In this document: positions 25,065 to 32,737 of the stretch, piece after piece
How the letters are laid out: every line of letters starts with the position of its first letter
How positions within the stretch are numbered: the first letter of the stretch is position 1
DNA from: Burkholderiaceae bacterium
GTDB lineage: Bacteria > Pseudomonadota > Gammaproteobacteria > Burkholderiales > Burkholderiaceae
Reading direction: 5' to 3'
DNA: 38,465 nt
NCBI GenBank assembly: GCA_027486025.1
Contig: JAIXPY010000134.1
Span: forward strand, 1-38,465
Program-made: the position numbers and the translations under genes
Notes under the pieces: model-generated
Databases searched by the model: none
What the model was told of the DNA's origin: nothing
The model's input: the letters and a program-made list of their open reading frames with translations, nothing else

Positions 25065-25208
25065 GACATTTCCTTAATAAATAGAACTAATAGCAATTAA
25101 AGCAGATTAAGGGAGTAAAGGCTCATATTTTGAGCTCCAGCGGATTGTTATCCTTTAGTTTGTGCACTTTGCCGATGCAGAAACCATAGCTAAATATCCA
25201 GAGGGCCA

Positions 25209-25236
25209 TTGACATTTTCCAACATGTATATACAAT
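25209..25236 (+). promoter_or_regulatory. mazEF promoter with overlapping palindrome
   Basis: TTGACA (25209-25214) and TACAAT (25231-25236) lie 16 bases apart, one mismatch from consensus in total. The perfect palindrome TGTATATACA (25226-25235) overlaps the -10 box, fitting autorepression by a MazE-MazF complex. Confidence 0.75.
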
Positions 25237-25263
25237 GTAGATACAAAAATGAATGGAGTTCTT

Positions 25264-25506
25264 ATGCAGGCAACAATTAAAAAATGGGGTAATAGCCCTG
25301 CGCTACGCCTAAGCTCAAGTTTGATGCAATCTGCGCATCTGAGCTTGGATCAAGAGGTCACTATTAAGGTTGTAAAGGGTAAGCTGGTTATTCAACCGGC
25401 AACCCCCTCAGGATATACCTTGGAAAACTTAGTTAAATCGATCACACCCGAAAACTGTCACGTAGAGGCATCATTCGGGGCGCCCGTTGGTAAGGAAATG
25501 CTGTGA
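25264..25506 (+). CDS. mazE: MazE/ChpAI-like AbrB-fold antitoxin
   Basis: An 80-residue protein starting MQATIKKWGNSPALRLSSSL, the AbrB/MazE DNA-binding signature, with VTIKVVKGKLVIQPA next. The C-terminal third (YTLENLVKSITPENCHVE) is the toxin-wrapping segment. MazE binds and blocks MazF and represses the operon. The start at ATG 25264 is preferred over ATG 25249 because GGAG lies five bases before it. The stop codon shares one base with the MazF start (TGATG). Confidence 0.92.
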   Translation: MQATIKKWGNSPALRLSSSLMQSAHLSLDQEVTIKVVKGKLVIQPATPSGYTLENLVKSITPENCHVEASFGAPVGKEML

Positions 25507-25847
25507 TGGTAAAGGTGTATACGCCCGATGCAGGTGATGTGGTTTGGTTAGAGTTCGACCCACAGGCGGGTCATGAGCAGGCTGGCCATAGGCCGGCAGC
25601 TGTTTTAAGTCCAAAGATTTATAACGGTAAGTCTGGCTTAATGCTGTGTTGCCCGATGACCACCCAAATTAAAGGCTACCCATTTGAGGTTTTAGCTACC
25701 TTAGATGGCGTGCGCACCGCAATCCTGGCGGATCAAGTTAAGTCCTTGGATTGGCGTGTTCGTAAAGCAAAATTTAAAGCCAAGCTTAATTTCGCAAGCC
25801 TGGCTGAGGTAAAAGCAAAATTGAAACCACTCTTACAAATTGTTTGA
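25506..25847 (+). CDS. mazF: MazF/PemK-like mRNA interferase
   Basis: A 113-residue protein with PDAGDVVWLEFDPQAGHEQAGHRPAAVLS, the MazF/PemK/ChpB N-terminal signature, then CCPMTTQIKGYPFEV with the conserved Thr, and TAILADQVKSLDW. MazF cuts single-stranded RNA at short sequence motifs, stopping translation under stress. The length and motifs look intact, so it is presumed active. Its start overlaps the MazE stop by one base. No terminator is visible in the 64 bases downstream. Confidence 0.93.
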   Translation: MVKVYTPDAGDVVWLEFDPQAGHEQAGHRPAAVLSPKIYNGKSGLMLCCPMTTQIKGYPFEVLATLDGVRTAILADQVKSLDWRVRKAKFKAKLNFASLAEVKAKLKPLLQIV

Positions 25848-25911
25848 GTCAATTTGCTCAAATCCATCGCTGCTGTAATTACCCCGTCATAAAAGTCGCT
25901 AAAATCCCCTC

Positions 25912-26451
25912 ATGAGTCAAGATAACCACACACCCAACTATTCAAAACTACGCCCATTGCCACGCTGGATCTTTATGTCCCGTTGGTTGCAGGCGCCGCT
26001 TTATATTGGCTTAATCGTGGCGCAGGGTGTGTATGTATGGCAGTTCTGGTTGGAGCTGGTGCACCTGATCAGCATGATGGCCGACAAGTCAATGACCGAA
26101 ACGGCATTAATGCTGATCGTTTTAGGCCTCATTGATGTGGTGATGATCTCCAATTTGTTGGTGATGGTCATCGTCGGCGGGTGGGAGACCTTTGTATCGC
26201 GCCTGGATCTCAAGAATCACCCCGATCAACCGGAGTGGTTATCGCATGTGAATGCCGGAGTACTGAAGGTAAAGCTGGCAACGGCGATTATCGGCATTTC
26301 TTCCATTCATTTATTGAAGACCTTTATTAACGCGTCTTCCTATGATGAAAAAACACTCCTGTGGCAGACCTTAATACATGTGACCTTTGTCTTGTCTGCG
26401 GTTGCGATTGCGTATACCGAGAAGTTGGTTAATTCAGCGCATAAGCATTGA
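25912..26451 (+). CDS. YqhA/UPF0114 family membrane protein
   Basis: A 179-residue protein with three or four hydrophobic helices. [22 protein letters not shown], then [29 protein letters not shown] and [18 protein letters not shown], are characteristic of the TIGR00645/UPF0114 family. Its function is unknown. It follows mazF by 64 bases on the same strand but looks like a resident chromosomal gene. The ATG start is the only sensible one. The next small gene begins 33 bases downstream. Confidence 0.9.
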   Translation: MSQDNHTPNYSKLRPLPRWIFMSRWLQAPLYIGLIVAQGVYVWQFWLELVHLISMMADKSMTETALMLIVLGLIDVVMISNLLVMVIVGGWETFVSRLDLKNHPDQPEWLSHVNAGVLKVKLATAIIGISSIHLLKTFINASSYDEKTLLWQTLIHVTFVLSAVAIAYTEKLVNSAHKH

Positions 26452-26484
26452 TAAGCTAGATCCAGGCCAGCAAGGGAGCATGTC

Positions 26485-26715
26485 ATGCCCCGTCGCAATT
26501 CACCCAATCAGATTCAGGACTTGGCTGACCTGAGCCAATTGGGTGAGGTCGTGGTGGATAAGCGCCTTGGCCAGCGCGCGCAAGCCAAAAAGTCTCGGCG
26601 CAATCGCCATTATGAAAAGCAATTTATTCGCAATACCTTGACGCACGTCTCGAGCAAGAAAGTCGCCGACATCGAGGCCTTGCCAGAAAGTCCCCCCACT
26701 AATTTTGGGGATTAA
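26485..26715 (+). CDS. Small basic hypothetical protein
   Basis: A 76-residue protein, strongly basic in the centre (KRLGQRAQAKKSRRNRHYEKQF), with an acidic end. No signal peptide or membrane helix is present. I recognise no domain. GGGAG lies six bases before the ATG, and the gene follows the YqhA-like gene by 33 bases, which supports it being real. A nucleic-acid-binding role is possible from its charge but not shown. The opposite-strand frame over the same bases lacks such support. Confidence 0.6.
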   Translation: MPRRNSPNQIQDLADLSQLGEVVVDKRLGQRAQAKKSRRNRHYEKQFIRNTLTHVSSKKVADIEALPESPPTNFGD

Positions 26716-26860
26716 TACGGCCTGAAACACGCTAATTTGTAAGAGAAAAGGCGCATCTGAACAGCTGTAACCCAGTATTCATTGGGCACTATTTCTGAAA
26801 GCACCCAAAGGTGTATTTGATCTATGATGGATTACATCAACCAAAGCAGGAGCACAGCAT

Positions 26861-27457
26861 ATGAACCCCCAAGAAAAAGCCCAACTCGAGCAGTTTTTAC
26901 AACAGCTGAATAGCACCCAAGCCGGAGCAAAAGACGGTGATGCCAATGCCTTGATTGCAGAGTCTGTAAAACAGCAGCCTGATGCTGCCTATCTTTTAGT
27001 GCAGCGCGCGATGGGTTTAGAAATGGCCTTGCAAGTGGCGCAAAAGCAAATGGCAGAGATGCAGGCGCAAATCGACCAAGCCAATCAAGCCAACAAGCCC
27101 AGCTCGGGCTTTTTGAGTGGCATTAACTCCTGGGGTAGGGCAGCGCCAACCCAAAGCACACCAGCAAATGCTATGGCTGCAAGACCAGCAGCGGGAGCGG
27201 CGCAGCCAAGCGCTTGGGGATCGGGCATGCTCGGCGCCATCGCAACGACTGCGGTTGGCGTAGTGGCTGGCTCGATGCTCTATCAAGGCATTCAGAGCAT
27301 GATGGGGCAGGGCAGTGCACATGATGCTGACATGTCATTGGATCATTCCAACACTCCCGCAGATTCAGGGCAGCAGCTTGCTCAAAACTACGATAACAGT
27401 GCCGGTGACTACGACAGTGATTTTGGTGGTGATTTTGATGGCGGCGACTTTGCATAA
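26861..27457 (+). CDS. DUF2076 family protein
   Basis: A 198-residue protein. The N-terminus MNPQEKAQLEQFLQQLNSTQ, then DANALIAESVKQQPDAAYLLVQRAMGLEMALQ, and the coiled-coil stretch MAEMQAQIDQAN match DUF2076. A low-complexity Ala/Pro segment leads to GSGMLGAIATTAVGVVAGSMLYQGIQ, a glycine-rich membrane-associating helix, and a disordered Asp/Gly-rich tail. Its function is unknown; members look like envelope-associated or periplasmic ligand-binding chaperone-like proteins. GGAG lies ten bases before the ATG. The 145-base upstream gap shows no clear promoter. Confidence 0.85.
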   Translation: MNPQEKAQLEQFLQQLNSTQAGAKDGDANALIAESVKQQPDAAYLLVQRAMGLEMALQVAQKQMAEMQAQIDQANQANKPSSGFLSGINSWGRAAPTQSTPANAMAARPAAGAAQPSAWGSGMLGAIATTAVGVVAGSMLYQGIQSMMGQGSAHDADMSLDHSNTPADSGQQLAQNYDNSAGDYDSDFGGDFDGGDFA

Positions 27458-27506
27458 GCCATCGCGCTATCCATCTTGACTGCACCACTCTTTTAATAGG
27501 AAAACC

Positions 27507-27887
27507 ATGTTTAGTCACATTATGTTGGGCGCCAATGATTTAGAAGTATCGAAAGACTTCTACGATGCAACCCTTGCCACATTAGGAATTAGGGCGGGCG
27601 TGTTTAGTCACGATAAGTATTTCTATCGCAGTCCTACTGGCGTTCTAGCGATTACAAAGCCAATAGACGGAAAAGAAGCAAGCCCGGCTAATGGTGGCAC
27701 GATTGGTTTTAGCGCAAAATCAATTGAGGAGGTAAATGCCTTTCATGCGGCCGGTTTAGTGAATGGTGGCTTCGAGTGTGAGGGCGAGCCCGGTTATCGC
27801 GAAGGTGCCGCCGGCACCATTTACATTGCGTGGTTGCGCGACCCCGTTGGCAATAAGATCTGTGCCATGCATCGACCAGCGAAGTAA
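27507..27887 (+). CDS. VOC (glyoxalase/bleomycin resistance) family protein
   Basis: A 126-residue single-domain VOC protein: MFSHIMLGANDLEVSKDFYDATLATLG, then GTIGFSAKSIEEVNAFHAAGL, and AWLRDPVGNKICAMH. The two beta-alpha-beta-beta-beta modules are visible. A metal ligand is likely at H4 and possibly at other sites. Such proteins include glyoxalases, dioxygenases and resistance factors; the substrate cannot be named. Start at ATG 27507 with AGGAAAA upstream. It is 49 bases after the DUF2076 gene and 187 bases before the transporter operon. Confidence 0.9.
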   Translation: MFSHIMLGANDLEVSKDFYDATLATLGIRAGVFSHDKYFYRSPTGVLAITKPIDGKEASPANGGTIGFSAKSIEEVNAFHAAGLVNGGFECEGEPGYREGAAGTIYIAWLRDPVGNKICAMHRPAK

Positions 27888-27991
27888 GTTAATTACGCGT
27901 GGACGCTCATTACGTTTAAAATGGCATCAAACCCTTGGCTTTGACGCTGAGGTCTAGTGCTCGCATAAGCGCAGCATCTTCGCTGCCTTCT

Positions 27992-28045
27992 TAGGCCTGC
28001 TCTTCCTGGGCCTAGCAAACTCCGACCTTAAATCCTCTATATAAT
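27992..28045 (+). promoter_or_regulatory. Candidate regulated promoter of the selenium-type ABC transporter
   Basis: A perfect TATAAT (28040-28045) lies 29 bases before the start codon of the binding protein. No good -35 box is found at 16-18 bases, but an inverted repeat TAGGCC/GGCCTA (27992-28014) lies just upstream, where an activator might bind. Confidence 0.4.
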
Positions 28046-28074
28046 TTGTTTTTATCATTTTTGGTCACCACAAC

Positions 28075-28929
28075 ATGACGCGTTTTTTTAAAGCAGTCCT
28101 TTGCCTTTGCCTCTTTGCTGCTTCACTGGGGCTCAGTGCGCAAACCGTCTTGCGCGTCACAACCATTCCAGAAGAAGCTGCAACCGAGCAGATGCGTAAA
28201 TTTGGTCCCTTGACTAAGTACCTGGAACGTACGCTGGGTACTAAAGTCGATTTTGTACCAGTCAATGACTACCCTGCTGCAGTAGAGGCACTTGTAAACA
28301 AGCAAGTTGACCTGGTTTGGTTTGGTGGCTTTACGTATGTACAAGCTCAAATTCGTTCTGGCGGAAAGATCGTTCCCATTGCGCAGCGCGAAGAAGATAC
28401 TAACTTTCGGTCTGTGTTTATTACCCAAACCAATTCTGGTATTAAGACCCTTGCTGATTTAAAAGGAAAGCAAGTCAGTTTTGGCTCGCAATCAAGTACC
28501 TCGGGCCATTTAATGCCACGCTCTTTTTTATTGGACGCTGGAATCGATCCAGATAAAGACTTTAAACGTATCGCATACTCTGGAGCGCACGATGCAACCA
28601 TTGCATCGGTTGTGAGTGGCCGGGTTGATGCGGCAGCGCTGGATATAACAGTATGGCGTAAATTTGTGGCAGAAAATAAGGTTGACACCAGCAGGGTCGA
28701 CGTATTTTATACAACCCCACCGTACTTTAACTACAACTGGTCGGTCCATGCAGACATGCCAGCAGCGCAGCGTGAAAAAATTACTGCAGCCTTGCTTAGT
28801 CTCAATATGAATAACCCAGAGGGTAAAGAAATCTTGACCCTGAATCGTGCCACTAAATACATTCCTACTAAACCAGAAAACTACAAAGGCCTGGAGAGCG
28901 CAGGACGAAGTGCTGGCTTGATTCGTTAA
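28075..28929 (+). CDS. PhnD-like periplasmic binding protein, putative selenate/selenite ABC transporter
   Basis: A 284-residue protein with a signal peptide (FFKAVLCLCLFAASLGLSAQ, cleavage near 22). VTTIPEEAATEQMRKFGPLTKYLERTLG, then VNDYPAAVEALVNKQVDLVWFGGFTYVQA, and FGSQSSTSGHLMPRSFLLDAGID form a type II periplasmic binding fold of the PhnD family. This sub-branch, with YERTLG/ASTSGHLMPR-like motifs, is the one I recall being annotated as putative selenate ABC transporter binding protein near selD. The selenium assignment rests on that memory and on location: three genes later come SenA, SenC and EgtD. It would capture the anion in the periplasm for the permeases. Phosphonate or phosphite uptake remains the alternative; no phn catabolic genes are here. 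Confidence 0.78.
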   Translation: MTRFFKAVLCLCLFAASLGLSAQTVLRVTTIPEEAATEQMRKFGPLTKYLERTLGTKVDFVPVNDYPAAVEALVNKQVDLVWFGGFTYVQAQIRSGGKIVPIAQREEDTNFRSVFITQTNSGIKTLADLKGKQVSFGSQSSTSGHLMPRSFLLDAGIDPDKDFKRIAYSGAHDATIASVVSGRVDAAALDITVWRKFVAENKVDTSRVDVFYTTPPYFNYNWSVHADMPAAQREKITAALLSLNMNNPEGKEILTLNRATKYIPTKPENYKGLESAGRSAGLIR

Positions 28930-28937
28930 TTGACCCC

Positions 28938-29801
28938 GTGCAGAGTCAAATTACTAATCGCAAGGACTTTGGCATTGAGCTGAGCAATGTCACCGCTCAG
29001 CATCCCGCAGCATCGGTAAATGCTCCCCCAGCAATTCAGGGGCTAAGCTTAACAATCAGTTCAGGGGAGCATGTCGCCATCATTGGCCCCTCCGGGTCGG
29101 GCAAAACCAGCTGTCTGCTCGTGATTGCCGCTGCTTTAAAAGTACAGTCTGGAAATGTCGCCCTAAATCACCAGTCTGTTTGGAATTTGCCTACTCGTAA
29201 GCTACAAAAATTACGCGGCAATCTCTTTTACGCACCGCAAACGCCACCATTGCCTCCTCGGCAGCGCGTCATTACGGCTTTATTGGCAGCTAAATTACCA
29301 GGGCAGGCTTTCTTTGCTAGCCTGATGAGCTTGATTTATCCCCGGGATATAAAAGAAGCGAGTGAGGCTCTTGCGCAATTTGACCTTGCGGATAAGCTTT
29401 GGCAACGAGTAGACCGCCTTTCTGGAGGTGAGCGCCAGCGCGTTGGGTTGGCGCGTGCCTTGCTGGCACCGGCAAAGATCTGGTTAATTGACGAGCCGCT
29501 TTCGGCTTTAGATCCGACCCGAGCACGGCAGGCAATAGAAAGTCTGATTAGCCATGCAAAAGAGCATGAGGTTACTTTAATTACGAGCTTGCACCAAGTG
29601 GATGTAGCAACCAGCCAATTTCCTCGCGTCATTGGCTTGCGTGACGGAAAGCTGGTCTTCGATCTGCCGAGCAGTGAAGTCAGTAAAGAACTGTTGGCAG
29701 ATCTCTACAGGCAGCATGAGCACGAACTGGATCAAACTGCGCCTGTCTCACTCGATAGTCCTCCGGAGCCCGCTCCGGTGAAGATCATCCACTGCCGGTG
29801 A
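28938..29801 (+). CDS. ABC transporter ATP-binding subunit (PhnC-like), putative selenium oxyanion uptake
   Basis: A 287-residue ATPase. Walker A is GPSGSGKT (50-57), the signature LSGGE (161-165), Walker B IWLIDEP (181-187), with the Q-loop near FYAPQTPPLPPRQ. This is a PhnC-like layout, including a longer loop (AKLPGQAFFASLMSLIYPRD) that in PhnC carries LGR...R-SL. It drives import through the two permeases downstream. The start is GTG 28938, eight bases after the binding-protein stop, with no obvious SD, so coupling to the upstream gene is likely. It is also the only transporter ATPase in this region, which leaves the EgtU-like fusion protein without one. Confidence 0.85.
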   Translation: MQSQITNRKDFGIELSNVTAQHPAASVNAPPAIQGLSLTISSGEHVAIIGPSGSGKTSCLLVIAAALKVQSGNVALNHQSVWNLPTRKLQKLRGNLFYAPQTPPLPPRQRVITALLAAKLPGQAFFASLMSLIYPRDIKEASEALAQFDLADKLWQRVDRLSGGERQRVGLARALLAPAKIWLIDEPLSALDPTRARQAIESLISHAKEHEVTLITSLHQVDVATSQFPRVIGLRDGKLVFDLPSSEVSKELLADLYRQHEHELDQTAPVSLDSPPEPAPVKIIHCR

Positions 29802-29807
29802 TCAGCA

Positions 29808-30650
29808 GTGCCTAGTACTACAGTCCTGCCAATGAACCCTGCGCTACGAGATCCGGCCTGGATGGGGCGACTATTTTGGTCGATCGCGATCATTGTTCTC
29901 TTGGTGCCCGCATTAATAGCAACGGAGTTTAGGCCTTGGGTTTTAGTGGAGTCGGAGAATCTCAAAGTCAGTTCTCGGTTCCTCGCTGATTTTTTTCCTC
30001 CCAATACGAAGCCTGATTTTTTATTGCTCGTTTTGAAGGAGGCATGGCGAACGATTGCGATTGCGACTGCTGGTACTTTTTTAGCGCTGCTACTGGCAAT
30101 CCCGCTGACATTAATCTCAACCCGTGTGTTATCGATCTCATCCTTATCGGGACGAATGCATCATTTGCCTTTTGCCCTGCGTCAACTCGTACGTTGGGTA
30201 TTAATCATCATTCGCAGTGTTCCCGAGTTAATTTGGGCCTTGGTATTTGTTCGGGTCGTCGGTCTTGGGCCCGCTGCAGGGGTCTTGGCAATTGGACTAA
30301 CGTATGCAGGGATGCTAGGTAAGGTCTATACCGAGATTCTAGAGAGTGGTGATCATCAGGTTTCTAGTAATTTAATGCGCAATGGTTCTAGCCGCTTACA
30401 AGCATTCTTTTACGGAGTCTTGCCGCAGAATTTAACTGAACTGACTAGCTATACCGTATACCGCTGGGAGTGCGCCATTCGGGCATCTGCCGTTCTTGGA
30501 TTTGTGGGAGCAGGGGGGCTCGGGCAACAGCTTGACAATTCGATGCGGATGTTTAACGGCGGCGAAGTAGCAACCATTTTGATTGTCTTCATGTTATTGG
30601 TTGGCTTAGCAGATCTATTAAGTGCATGGCTCAGAAAGATCCTGCAATGA
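29808..30650 (+). CDS. ABC transporter permease 1 (PhnE-like)
   Basis: A 280-residue membrane protein with about six helices. LKEAWRTIAIATAGTFLALLLAIPLTL, then IIRSVPELIWALVFVRVVGLGP and MRNGSSRLQAFFYGVLPQ (the EAA-type loop contacting the ATPase), are PhnE features. GFVGAGGLGQQL follows. The start is GTG 29808 or ATG 29832 (M9); neither has a clear SD. The stop overlaps the next permease start as ATGA. It pairs with a second, different permease, as expected for a heterodimeric channel. Confidence 0.85.
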   Translation: MPSTTVLPMNPALRDPAWMGRLFWSIAIIVLLVPALIATEFRPWVLVESENLKVSSRFLADFFPPNTKPDFLLLVLKEAWRTIAIATAGTFLALLLAIPLTLISTRVLSISSLSGRMHHLPFALRQLVRWVLIIIRSVPELIWALVFVRVVGLGPAAGVLAIGLTYAGMLGKVYTEILESGDHQVSSNLMRNGSSRLQAFFYGVLPQNLTELTSYTVYRWECAIRASAVLGFVGAGGLGQQLDNSMRMFNGGEVATILIVFMLLVGLADLLSAWLRKILQ

Positions 30651-31450
30651 TCAATCCGCACCCAAATCCATGGTTTCGTTGGAACTGCTCCGTGTGTTGG
30701 GTCACGCTGGGCATATTGCTATTAACAATCTTGAGTTTTTGGACTCTAGATCTTCAGTTAGAGCGCTTATTTTCGGTTGATAGTGCCAAGCGGATGGGAC
30801 GGTTCTTGGGCGAACTTCTCTCACCTGATGTGCGAGCCGTTTTTTTGCATAAACTGTGGATCGCGAGTATGGAGACCTTAGCCATGTCGGCGGTCGGTAC
30901 CATCTTGGCGGTTTTTTTTGGCTTACTGCTGGCGATTCCTGCCAGTAAAAGCCATCCTGGTGATCCTGCACATTGGCGCTTCCTGTGTCGACTCATACTC
31001 AATGGCCTTCGCTCAATACCCGAACTCGTATGGGCAGCCTTAGTTTTGATATCGGCAGGTTTAGGACCATTTGCTGGCACCTTAGCTTTAGCACTGCACA
31101 CGACGGGTGTTCTTGGCCGTTTATTTTCAGAATCCATCGAAAACGCACCCCAAGCAGCAGCGCAAGCGCTGCGGGTACAGGGCGCTTCAGAGAGCCAAGT
31201 ATTTTTATATGCCACCTTACCCACGATTATTCCGCAACTCATGTCCTATTCCCTGTATCGCTGGGAGAACAATATTCGGGCAGCTGCTATTTTGGGCGTG
31301 GTGGGAGGTGGTGGCTTGGGGCAAATGTTAGCCTTTCATATGGGGCTATTCCAAATGCAAGAGACCAGTAGCATCTTGATCGCGATGATATTACTCGTCG
31401 TTCTGGTCGATACGCTGTCTTACACCGCTAGACGTCTGATGGCGCGCTAG
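30647..31450 (+). CDS. ABC transporter permease 2 (PhnE-like)
   Basis: A 267-residue membrane protein with about six helices, related to permease 1. GLRSIPELVWAALVLISAGLGP matches IIRSVPELIWALVFVRVVGLGP of its partner. LRVQGASESQVFLYATLPTIIPQL is the EAA-type loop, and GVVGGGGLGQML follows. The start ATG 30647 overlaps the permease 1 stop (ATGA) and is preferred over ATG 30626, which would add seven residues inside the upstream gene. Together the two permeases and the PhnC-like ATPase form a complete importer. It ends 75 bases before senA on the same strand. Confidence 0.86.
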   Translation: MINPHPNPWFRWNCSVCWVTLGILLLTILSFWTLDLQLERLFSVDSAKRMGRFLGELLSPDVRAVFLHKLWIASMETLAMSAVGTILAVFFGLLLAIPASKSHPGDPAHWRFLCRLILNGLRSIPELVWAALVLISAGLGPFAGTLALALHTTGVLGRLFSESIENAPQAAAQALRVQGASESQVFLYATLPTIIPQLMSYSLYRWENNIRAAAILGVVGGGGLGQMLAFHMGLFQMQETSSILIAMILLVVLVDTLSYTARRLMAR

Positions 31451-31460
31451 CCCAAGCATG

Positions 31461-31488
31461 AAGCCCTCCGAATATAATCTGGAGGCTT
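31461..31488 (+). promoter_or_regulatory. Candidate senA promoter with flanking inverted repeat
   Basis: A perfect TATAAT (31473-31478) sits in the loop of the inverted repeat AAGCCcTCC/GGAGGCTT (31461-31469 and 31481-31488), 48 bases before the senA ATG. No good -35 box is found. The repeat could be an operator overlapping the -10 box, or a small hairpin in read-through RNA. Confidence 0.4.
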
Positions 31489-31525
31489 GTAATGATAAGG
31501 TGCCAGAGTCGCAATCCTATACCCC

Positions 31526-32677
31526 ATGCCCCATCCCCCGTTAGCCGATCATCTCTTGTATGAGCCTTATCCAAATGCTGCGCTTTTAGATGGCTGGCTG
31601 GTGAGTACAAATAGCCTGACGCGCAGCATTCTAGAAAAAATGCGGCCAGGCGATGAATCGGTTGAGATCAATTCCAGTTTGAATCCACCGCATTGGGAGT
31701 TCGGTCACCTCACCTGGTTCCATGAGTTTTGGGTGCATCGCGCTGGTCAGGTAAGCAACCCATCCCTATTGAGTGATGCGGATTATTTATTTAATTCTTC
31801 TGAAATTGCCCATCGGGATCGATGGACGATCCCGATTCCGCCGCTAGACGTACTCCTTGAATATAACGCTCGGGTCATGCAAAAGACGCGCGAGTTATTA
31901 GTGAGGTCGATTGATGCAGAGCAGGTCTACTTTATTCAGTTGGCGATTTTTCATCAGGATATGCACAACGAGGCTTTTGCGTACATGTGGCAAAGCTTAG
32001 GCTATCCAGCGCCATTCGAGCCATTTTCACGGGCTAAACTAGTCACCAATCCAGCGCCCGCATATATTCATTTTCCAGAAACGACGGTCATGGTCGGTTC
32101 TGAGCCGAAGAGTGGCTTCATTTTTGATAATGAAAAGTGGGCGCATTCCACAACACTAACCGCTTTTAGTATTGCGGAGCAGGCCGTTAGCAATGCCGAC
32201 TATTTGGAGTTTATTGAATCGCCTAGCAATCAAGCCGATTTGAACCCAGTAGCACCCCCAATGCATTGGAAAAAAGAGGGGGGAGTGTGGTGCCAGCGCT
32301 ATTTTGATGGGTGGCACGATTTATCTGAGCTTGAGCCTGTGCGGCATATTTCCTATGCGGATGCCAAACGCTATTGTGATTGGCGTCAGTTGCGCCTACC
32401 TACGGAGCATGAGCTGAGTTTATTGATGGCCCAAAAACAACAGGATTGGCAGCCCTCCCATTTATGGGAATGGACCAGTAGCCCGTTTGCACCCTTTCCT
32501 GGATTTAGCAGTGATCCGTATGCCGATTACTCTCAGCCCTGGTTTGATGGCAAGCACCAGGTCCTAAAGGGGTGGAGTATGTATACCCCGGAGCGCTTAA
32601 GGCGCAGTCAATTTCGTAATTTTTATGCCCCCCACCGCAAAGACCACTTTTGTGGGTTTCGCACGTGTTTACTTTAA
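31526..32677 (+). CDS. senA: SenA, EgtB-like selenoneine synthase
   Basis: A 383-residue, non-heme iron enzyme of the EgtB type. The N-terminal DinB-like domain holds the iron triad: H61 in PPHWEFGHLTWFHE, and H143 and H147 in IFHQDMHNEA. The C-terminal FGE-sulfatase domain carries VSNADYLEFI, VRHISYADAKRYCDW-type, LRLPTEHE, WEWTSSPF and RSQFRNFYAP...HFCGFRTC. EgtB joins cysteine-type thiols to hercynine. SenA, known from other bacteria, couples selenosugar (SeGlcNAc) with hercynine to make selenoneine. The SenA call rather than EgtB depends on the adjacent senC and senB and on the absence of egtA, egtC and egtE. ATG 31526 has no strong SD. Confidence 0.85.
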   Translation: MPHPPLADHLLYEPYPNAALLDGWLVSTNSLTRSILEKMRPGDESVEINSSLNPPHWEFGHLTWFHEFWVHRAGQVSNPSLLSDADYLFNSSEIAHRDRWTIPIPPLDVLLEYNARVMQKTRELLVRSIDAEQVYFIQLAIFHQDMHNEAFAYMWQSLGYPAPFEPFSRAKLVTNPAPAYIHFPETTVMVGSEPKSGFIFDNEKWAHSTTLTAFSIAEQAVSNADYLEFIESPSNQADLNPVAPPMHWKKEGGVWCQRYFDGWHDLSELEPVRHISYADAKRYCDWRQLRLPTEHELSLLMAQKQQDWQPSHLWEWTSSPFAPFPGFSSDPYADYSQPWFDGKHQVLKGWSMYTPERLRRSQFRNFYAPHRKDHFCGFRTCLL

Positions 32678-32737
32678 ATTGAGTAAGCTTACCTAGTCCT
32701 GGCATTTGCCATTTTTTAAATACTAAATACATTCTTT

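Noticed and set aside
27971-27986. GCAGC/GCTGC hairpin after the VOC gene
   Set aside because: Five-pair stem without a T run; no termination signal can be supported.
28075-31450. Phosphonate transporter reading of the PhnD/C/E genes
   Set aside because: No phnG-M, phnX or phnW gene is present and the neighbours are selenium genes. It is kept only as an alternative.
31526-32677. EgtB of an ergothioneine pathway
   Set aside because: egtA, egtC and egtE are missing nearby, and selD and a SenB-like gene are adjacent, so SenA is the better call; final proof needs a phylogeny.
32683-32692. GTAAGCTTAC palindrome between senA and senC
   Set aside because: Ten-base palindromes occur often by chance, and the following TGGC/GCCA plus six T stem is too short to call a terminator.
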